Source of the DNA: Oscillospiraceae bacterium
GTDB lineage: Bacteria; Bacillota_A; Clostridia; Oscillospirales; CAG-272
DNA length: 8,555 nt
Assembly (NCBI GenBank): GCA_015064195.1
Contig: SVSO01000119.1
Location: 1-8,555, forward strand
Direction: 5' to 3'
In this document: piece by piece, positions 5,111 through 8,555 of the stretch
How positions within the stretch are numbered: the first letter of the stretch is position 1
How the letters are laid out: each line of letters begins with the position of its first letter
The notes under the pieces: model-generated
What the model saw: only the letters and a program-made list of their open reading frames with translations
Databases searched by the model: none
What the model was told of the DNA's origin: nothing
Made by a program: the position numbers and the translations under genes

Positions 5111-6601
5111 ATGAAATTCCGTATTCCTGCGCTGCTTCTTGCACTGCTGATGGCCGGATCCTGTTTCGCCTGCGGTTCCGCCGATCAGCCGGAGGACACC
5201 ACCGCATCCGACACGCAGACCACCGCTGAGCCGGTTTCCGAGGGGTTAAAATCCGGCGTTCCGGACGATGTGAAGTTTGAAGGCGAGACGATCAGAATTC
5301 TCAACGCCTGCTATCACGATGACTGGTTTACCCTGCTCAACGTGCCGGAGGCCACCGGCGACACCGTTGACGACGCGGTTTACAACCGGAATCTTGCGGT
5401 CATGGACAAGCTTGGCATCACCATTGAATTCACCGATATGTCCGACACGCACAACACTTACACCGCATCGAAAACCTTCCGCCAGACCGTTCTTGCCGGC
5501 GACTGCGAATGGGACATCATGATCGGCCCGCAGTTCCGCGCGGTACAGCTTGCGGTGGAGGATCTGTTTTACAACATGATCGACGCGCCGTACATTGACA
5601 CCGAGCAGCCTTGGTGGTACGCGGATTACATGAAAAGCGTCAACATCAACGACAATCTCCGTTATATGCTGGACGGCGATCTGTCGCTGAACTTCCTGTT
5701 CCAGACCTCCGCCATCTATTTCAACAAGGACCTGATGGAAGTTTACCATGGCGATCCGGATTTTCTCTATGATGAAGTTTTAGCCGGAAAGTGGACATTC
5801 GACCGATTCCGCACCCTTGTCACCGACGTTTACGACGATGTCAACGGCAATCAGAAGGTGGATTACGAGGATCTTCACGGATGGGTGAGCCGTCCCAATT
5901 CCTACACCATGTACACGCTCATGATGGGCGGCGGCTCCAAGGTGGTGGAAGAAACCGACAATGGCTGGGCAATCACCACCGATCTTGAGCGCAATATCGA
6001 CCTGTGTGAGATCATGTACCAGCTGGTATATGAAACCACCGGCAGCTATCCCGACACCGAAGCGTCGCGCCTTGATCCGTTCAACGATGAATTCCCTCGC
6101 AAATTCTCTGAGGGAACCATGCTGTTCCACGTGGGACTGATCGATACTGCCGACAGACTTCGCGAAATGGAGGACTCCTTCGGCATCATTCCCTTCCCGA
6201 AATTCGACGAGGCACAGGAATCCTACAAATCCCCCGTACAGGATCAGGCGGACACCGCATCGGTTCCTTCCACCATCAAGAATATTGATCTGACCGCCGC
6301 AGTGCTGGAGGAAATGGCATATCAGGGCTACATGACCATGATCCCTGAATTCTACAACATCGCGCTGAAGGTCAAATATATGCGCGACACCGACGATGCG
6401 GCAATGCAGATCATCGACATCATCCACGACACGGCGTTCACCGAGATCGGATTCGTGCACAACTACAACATGAACAATCTTGCCACCATTCCGCGCTTCA
6501 TGCTTGCCGACAAGCAGAACAATTACGCATCCCGCTGGGACAAAGCACTTTCCGCCGCACAGGAAAAATTCGCGAATCTGATGGCATTCTACAACAAATA
6601 A
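5111..6601 (+). CDS. Extracellular solute-binding lipoprotein (ABC importer type)
   Basis: The product is 496 residues, probably a membrane-anchored substrate-binding protein on the outer face of the cell membrane. The N-terminus is a lipoprotein signal: MKFR, a Leu/Ala-rich core (7-15), then AGSC or CFAC, so the lipidated residue is Cys18 or Cys21. A D/T/E-rich linker (~24-45) precedes the mature domain, which starts near FEGETIRIL (56-64), as in family 1 binding proteins. Other family traits are NRNLAVMDKLGITIEF (~92-107), AIYFNKDLM (201-209), and GKWTFDRFRTLVTDV running into a calcium-loop-like D-x-N-x-N pattern (Asp243, Asn245, Asn247, Asp251, Asp254). The ATG at 5111 has GGGAGGAT ahead of it, with GGAGG 9 nt away. 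The upstream permease is an FtsX-type exporter, not an importer partner, and no importer permease is in the window, so this is an orphan here. The ligand (sugar, peptide or other) cannot be told. Confidence 0.85.
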   Translation: MKFRIPALLLALLMAGSCFACGSADQPEDTTASDTQTTAEPVSEGLKSGVPDDVKFEGETIRILNACYHDDWFTLLNVPEATGDTVDDAVYNRNLAVMDKLGITIEFTDMSDTHNTYTASKTFRQTVLAGDCEWDIMIGPQFRAVQLAVEDLFYNMIDAPYIDTEQPWWYADYMKSVNINDNLRYMLDGDLSLNFLFQTSAIYFNKDLMEVYHGDPDFLYDEVLAGKWTFDRFRTLVTDVYDDVNGNQKVDYEDLHGWVSRPNSYTMYTLMMGGGSKVVEETDNGWAITTDLERNIDLCEIMYQLVYETTGSYPDTEASRLDPFNDEFPRKFSEGTMLFHVGLIDTADRLREMEDSFGIIPFPKFDEAQESYKSPVQDQADTASVPSTIKNIDLTAAVLEEMAYQGYMTMIPEFYNIALKVKYMRDTDDAAMQIIDIIHDTAFTEIGFVHNYNMNNLATIPRFMLADKQNNYASRWDKALSAAQEKFANLMAFYNK

Positions 6602-6606
6602 ACAGC

Positions 6607-6644
6607 TGAGGTGCTGCACTTACCGTGCAGCACCTCATTTTCTT
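6607..6644 (+). terminator. Intrinsic terminator of the lipoprotein gene, shared with the nadE 3' end
   Basis: The arms TGAGGTGCTGCAC (6607-6619) and GTGCAGCACCTCA (6625-6637) form 13 perfect pairs around TTACC, followed by TTTTCTT. The T-tract overlaps the stop codon of the convergent nadE gene (6643-6645). In the nadE direction the same hairpin follows the stop codon but is followed only by AGCTGTTTATTTG, so it may act weakly there too. The stem shares the arm GAGGTGCTG with the terminator at 1164. Confidence 0.88.
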
Positions 6645-8484
6645 ATAAACCAAACACCGTTCCGCTTGCATCGCTGGGCATGGCGAGATCCCCGCGGGGG
6701 GATACGCCCACACTGCCAACCTTCGGGCCATCGGGAAGACAGCTCCGCTTGAACTGCTGCGTGACAAACCGGCGCATGAAGGTTGCGAGCCACTTGTGAA
6801 CCGTCTCCGCGTCGTAATCGTCGGCAAAGGCATAGTTTGCCATCCGCTCGATTTTGTCAGGTGTGAAGCCGAATCTCAGCGTATAATAGAGGAAGAAATC
6901 GTGCAGCTCGTACGGGCCGACCAGATCCTCCGTCTTCTGCGCGATCTCGCCCTTGTCATCCGCCGGAAGCAGTTCCGGGCTGACCGGCGTGTTGAAAATG
7001 TCCATCAGCACCGCCGCCAGCTCATCGTCTCCGCAGGTATCCGCAAAGTAGCGCACGATGTGGCGGATGAGCGTCTTCGGCACGCCCGCGTTCACGCCGT
7101 ACATGGACATATGGTCGCCGTTGTAGGTCGCCCATCCCAACGCCAGCTCGGACAGATCCCCCGTTCCGATGACCATGCCGCCCTCCGCGTTGGCGATGTC
7201 CATGATGACCTGCGTCCGCTCACGGGCCTGCACGTTCTCGTAAACCACGTTGCGCACGCTCTCATCGTGTCCGATGTCGGCAAAATGCTGATTCACCGCC
7301 GCCTTAATATCGATGCATCGGAAGGTGACGCCGAGCTTTTCGCAGAGCAGCTCCGCATTGGAGCGGGTGCGTTTCGTCGTGCCGAAGCAAGGCATGGTCA
7401 CAGCGATCACATCTGTGCGCGGGCGGCTGAGGAGATCCATGGCCCGCACCGCCACCAGCAGTGCGAGGCAGGAATCAAGACCGCCGGAGATGCCGATGAC
7501 CGCACATTTTGCGTGGGTATGCGCGATACGCTTGCGAAGCCCCATGGCCTGAATCGTCAGGATTTCTGCACATCTTGCCGCTCTTTTTTCGGGATCTTCC
7601 GGCACGAACGGCATTGTTTCGATCTCCCGCGTCAGCACCGTTTCCTCCGGCATCAGCGAAAATCCGCCCACGCCGTAACCGCCATCCGTGACGAAATTCT
7701 CCGCCCGAAGCCGCACGTCCGCCAGCTTCCCCACATCAAGCTCGGTGATGCACATGGGGCAATCGTTCGCCGCATTCGCGAAAGGTTTCGTTTCGGCAAG
7801 GATCGCGCCGTTTTCGCAGATGAGCTGATGGCCGCCGAACACCTTGTCCGTGGTGGATTCGCCCCATCCCGCTTCCGCTAAAATGTAGCCGAGACAGCCC
7901 CGCGCCGATGCGTTTTCCGCCAGCTTTCGCCGATAATCCGCCGCGCCCACCGTCTCGCAGATGGCGGACGGACACGCGATAACCGTCGCACCGGCCTTGG
8001 CGTGTTGGATGGACGGAGGCACCATCGCCCACAGATCCGTGCCGATCTCGCAGGAAATGCGCAGTTCGGGCAAAACGTCGCATTCCAGCACCACATTCCG
8101 GGAAAAATCGCCCCACCAGTCGCCGATCTTCGCCCGCATCATCACCATGCCGTCCGACTTGTCGGATGCGGCGGCGAACTGGCGGCTCTCCGCGGATGTC
8201 AGGTGCGTTTTCGGGAAAATGTGCAGGATCTCGCCCCGGGAAATGACCACGGCGCAGTTGTACAGCTTCCCTTCGGCTTTCACCGGTGCGCCGAGGACGA
8301 TGACCATGTCAAGCTCCGCCGTTTCCGCCGCGATGCCAAGAATTGCCGCGTCGGAAGCTTCCTGCAGCCGCCGGTGGAGGAACAGATCGCCGCAGGTCGA
8401 ACCGGTGACGCAAAGCTCCGGCAGAACCAGCAGCTTCACGCCGCATTCCGCCGCACGATGGCAGGCGCGGACGATCTCCTGCAT
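6643..8484 (-). CDS. nadE: Glutamine-dependent NAD+ synthetase (main frame; true 5' end frameshifted)
   Basis: This enzyme amidates nicotinic acid adenine dinucleotide to NAD+ using ATP. The N-terminal nitrilase-like domain normally frees ammonia from glutamine, and the C-terminal domain makes NAD. Numbered from the Met at 8484 (613 residues): glutaminase Glu23 (LPEL) and Lys92 (FPKTHL) are present, but the nucleophile motif reads SCEIGTDLW (144-152), placing Gly148 where Cys is expected. The synthetase domain looks complete: P-loop SGGLDS (333-338), MPCFGTT (365-370), GTGDLSELALGWATYNGDHMS (~440-460), NAGVPKTLIR, and the C-terminal KRSCLPDGPKVG and SPRGDLAMPSDA blocks. The Met at 8484 has no ribosome site and starts too late. 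The natural N-terminus (MKHGFIKVAAASP) lies upstream in another frame, 8485-8551. With it the protein would be ~636 residues, normal for the family. Family identity is certain; whether a functional full-length protein is made is open. Confidence 0.93.
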   Translation of the reverse strand: MQEIVRACHRAAECGVKLLVLPELCVTGSTCGDLFLHRRLQEASDAAILGIAAETAELDMVIVLGAPVKAEGKLYNCAVVISRGEILHIFPKTHLTSAESRQFAAASDKSDGMVMMRAKIGDWWGDFSRNVVLECDVLPELRISCEIGTDLWAMVPPSIQHAKAGATVIACPSAICETVGAADYRRKLAENASARGCLGYILAEAGWGESTTDKVFGGHQLICENGAILAETKPFANAANDCPMCITELDVGKLADVRLRAENFVTDGGYGVGGFSLMPEETVLTREIETMPFVPEDPEKRAARCAEILTIQAMGLRKRIAHTHAKCAVIGISGGLDSCLALLVAVRAMDLLSRPRTDVIAVTMPCFGTTKRTRSNAELLCEKLGVTFRCIDIKAAVNQHFADIGHDESVRNVVYENVQARERTQVIMDIANAEGGMVIGTGDLSELALGWATYNGDHMSMYGVNAGVPKTLIRHIVRYFADTCGDDELAAVLMDIFNTPVSPELLPADDKGEIAQKTEDLVGPYELHDFFLYYTLRFGFTPDKIERMANYAFADDYDAETVHKWLATFMRRFVTQQFKRSCLPDGPKVGSVGVSPRGDLAMPSDASGTVFGL

Positions 8485-8551
8485 TTTTGATGGGATCGGC
8501 CACCGTTACCAGCGGAGATGCGGCGGCGACCTTGATAAATCCGTGTTTCAT
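8485..8551 (-). pseudogene. nadE: Out-of-frame 5' segment of nadE
   Basis: From the ATG at 8551 the reading is MKHGFIKVAAASPLVTVADP IKN (shown with a break), which is the expected first strand of the glutaminase domain. It then runs out of frame at AAAAATG (8488-8482) into unrelated sequence (AGDRPRL...). The domain continues from MQEIVRAC in the +1 frame. One base too many, or two too few, would explain it. The two-base loss keeps normal domain spacing (IKNMQEI), whereas a one-base A-run error would leave the domain one residue short. A real mutation and a sequencing or assembly error are both possible. The window ends 4 bases upstream, so promoter and ribosome site are not visible. Confidence 0.75.
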
Positions 8552-8555
8552 AGCT

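Noticed and set aside
6087..6115. Short inverted repeat (TTCCCTC ... GAGGGAA) inside the lipoprotein gene
   Set aside because: A seven-base stem with an 11-nt loop in coding sequence is easily due to chance, and nothing around it suggests a function.
5780..6619. Minus-strand frame of 279 codons over the lipoprotein gene
   Set aside because: Its start lies inside the terminator hairpin and its composition is that of a shadow frame.
6796..7881. Long plus-strand open frame (361 codons) opposite nadE
   Set aside because: Arg/His/Val-rich composition with no family motifs; it mirrors the strongly conserved NAD synthetase domain.
8482..8490. Programmed ribosomal or transcriptional slippage at the nadE junction
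   Set aside because: The A run is only five bases, no slippery heptamer fits the needed +1 direction, and no stimulatory structure is obvious. NadE is not known to use recoding.
1..8555. A toxin-antitoxin, phage-defence, CRISPR or mobile-element system
   Set aside because: No toxin partner for the barstar-like gene, no transposase or integrase, no direct-repeat array and no tRNA-linked site were seen; the units look like separate housekeeping or transport genes.

Overview
The window looks like chromosomal DNA from an anaerobic, gut-type Clostridia/Oscillospiraceae-like Firmicute. The evidence is indirect. Coding regions are GC-rich and intergenic regions AT-rich, ribosome sites are strong and purine-rich (GGGAGGAT, AAAGGATG), promoters are SigA-like, and the standard code is used. 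The protein types also fit: a stand-alone AICAR formyltransferase beginning near YGCNPNQKP, a lipoprotein solute-binding protein with a low-complexity D/T/E linker, and a two-domain NAD synthetase. No genus can be named from the sequence alone.

Layout. (1) At 1-1151 (+) is the 3' part of a stand-alone AICAR formyltransferase (purine synthesis), ending in a strong intrinsic terminator. (2) At 1192-1527 (-), convergent with it, is a small barstar-like gene. Its promoter is close to consensus (TTGACA-N17-TATACT), with phased A-tracts upstream and palindromes in and just after the core promoter. No barnase-like partner is visible. (3) A divergent AT-rich intergenic region (1528-1817) also carries a promoter for the next unit. 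(4) At 1818-4859 (+) is a two-gene ABC export/extrusion operon: an eight-helix duplicated FtsX-type permease, then a LolD/MacB-like ATPase. Two back-to-back long hairpins and a separate intrinsic terminator follow. (5) At 5111-6601 (+) is a monocistronic solute-binding lipoprotein with its own promoter and terminator. (6) At 6643-8551 (-) is glutamine-dependent NAD synthetase (nadE), convergent with the lipoprotein gene.

The genes do not form one obvious system: purine synthesis, NAD synthesis, a transporter, an orphan binding protein and an orphan RNase-inhibitor-like protein lie side by side as separate transcription units. I see no mobile element, CRISPR array, tRNA or rRNA, and no convincing new multi-gene system.

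The most notable signals are in nadE. A frameshift separates the first ~22 codons from the rest. Independently, the glutaminase domain appears to have Gly where the catalytic Cys is expected, while the synthetase domain looks intact. Next in interest are the strongly driven orphan barstar-like gene, whose expected acidic inhibitory positions are changed, and the double-hairpin element that overlaps the stop codon of the ABC ATPase.
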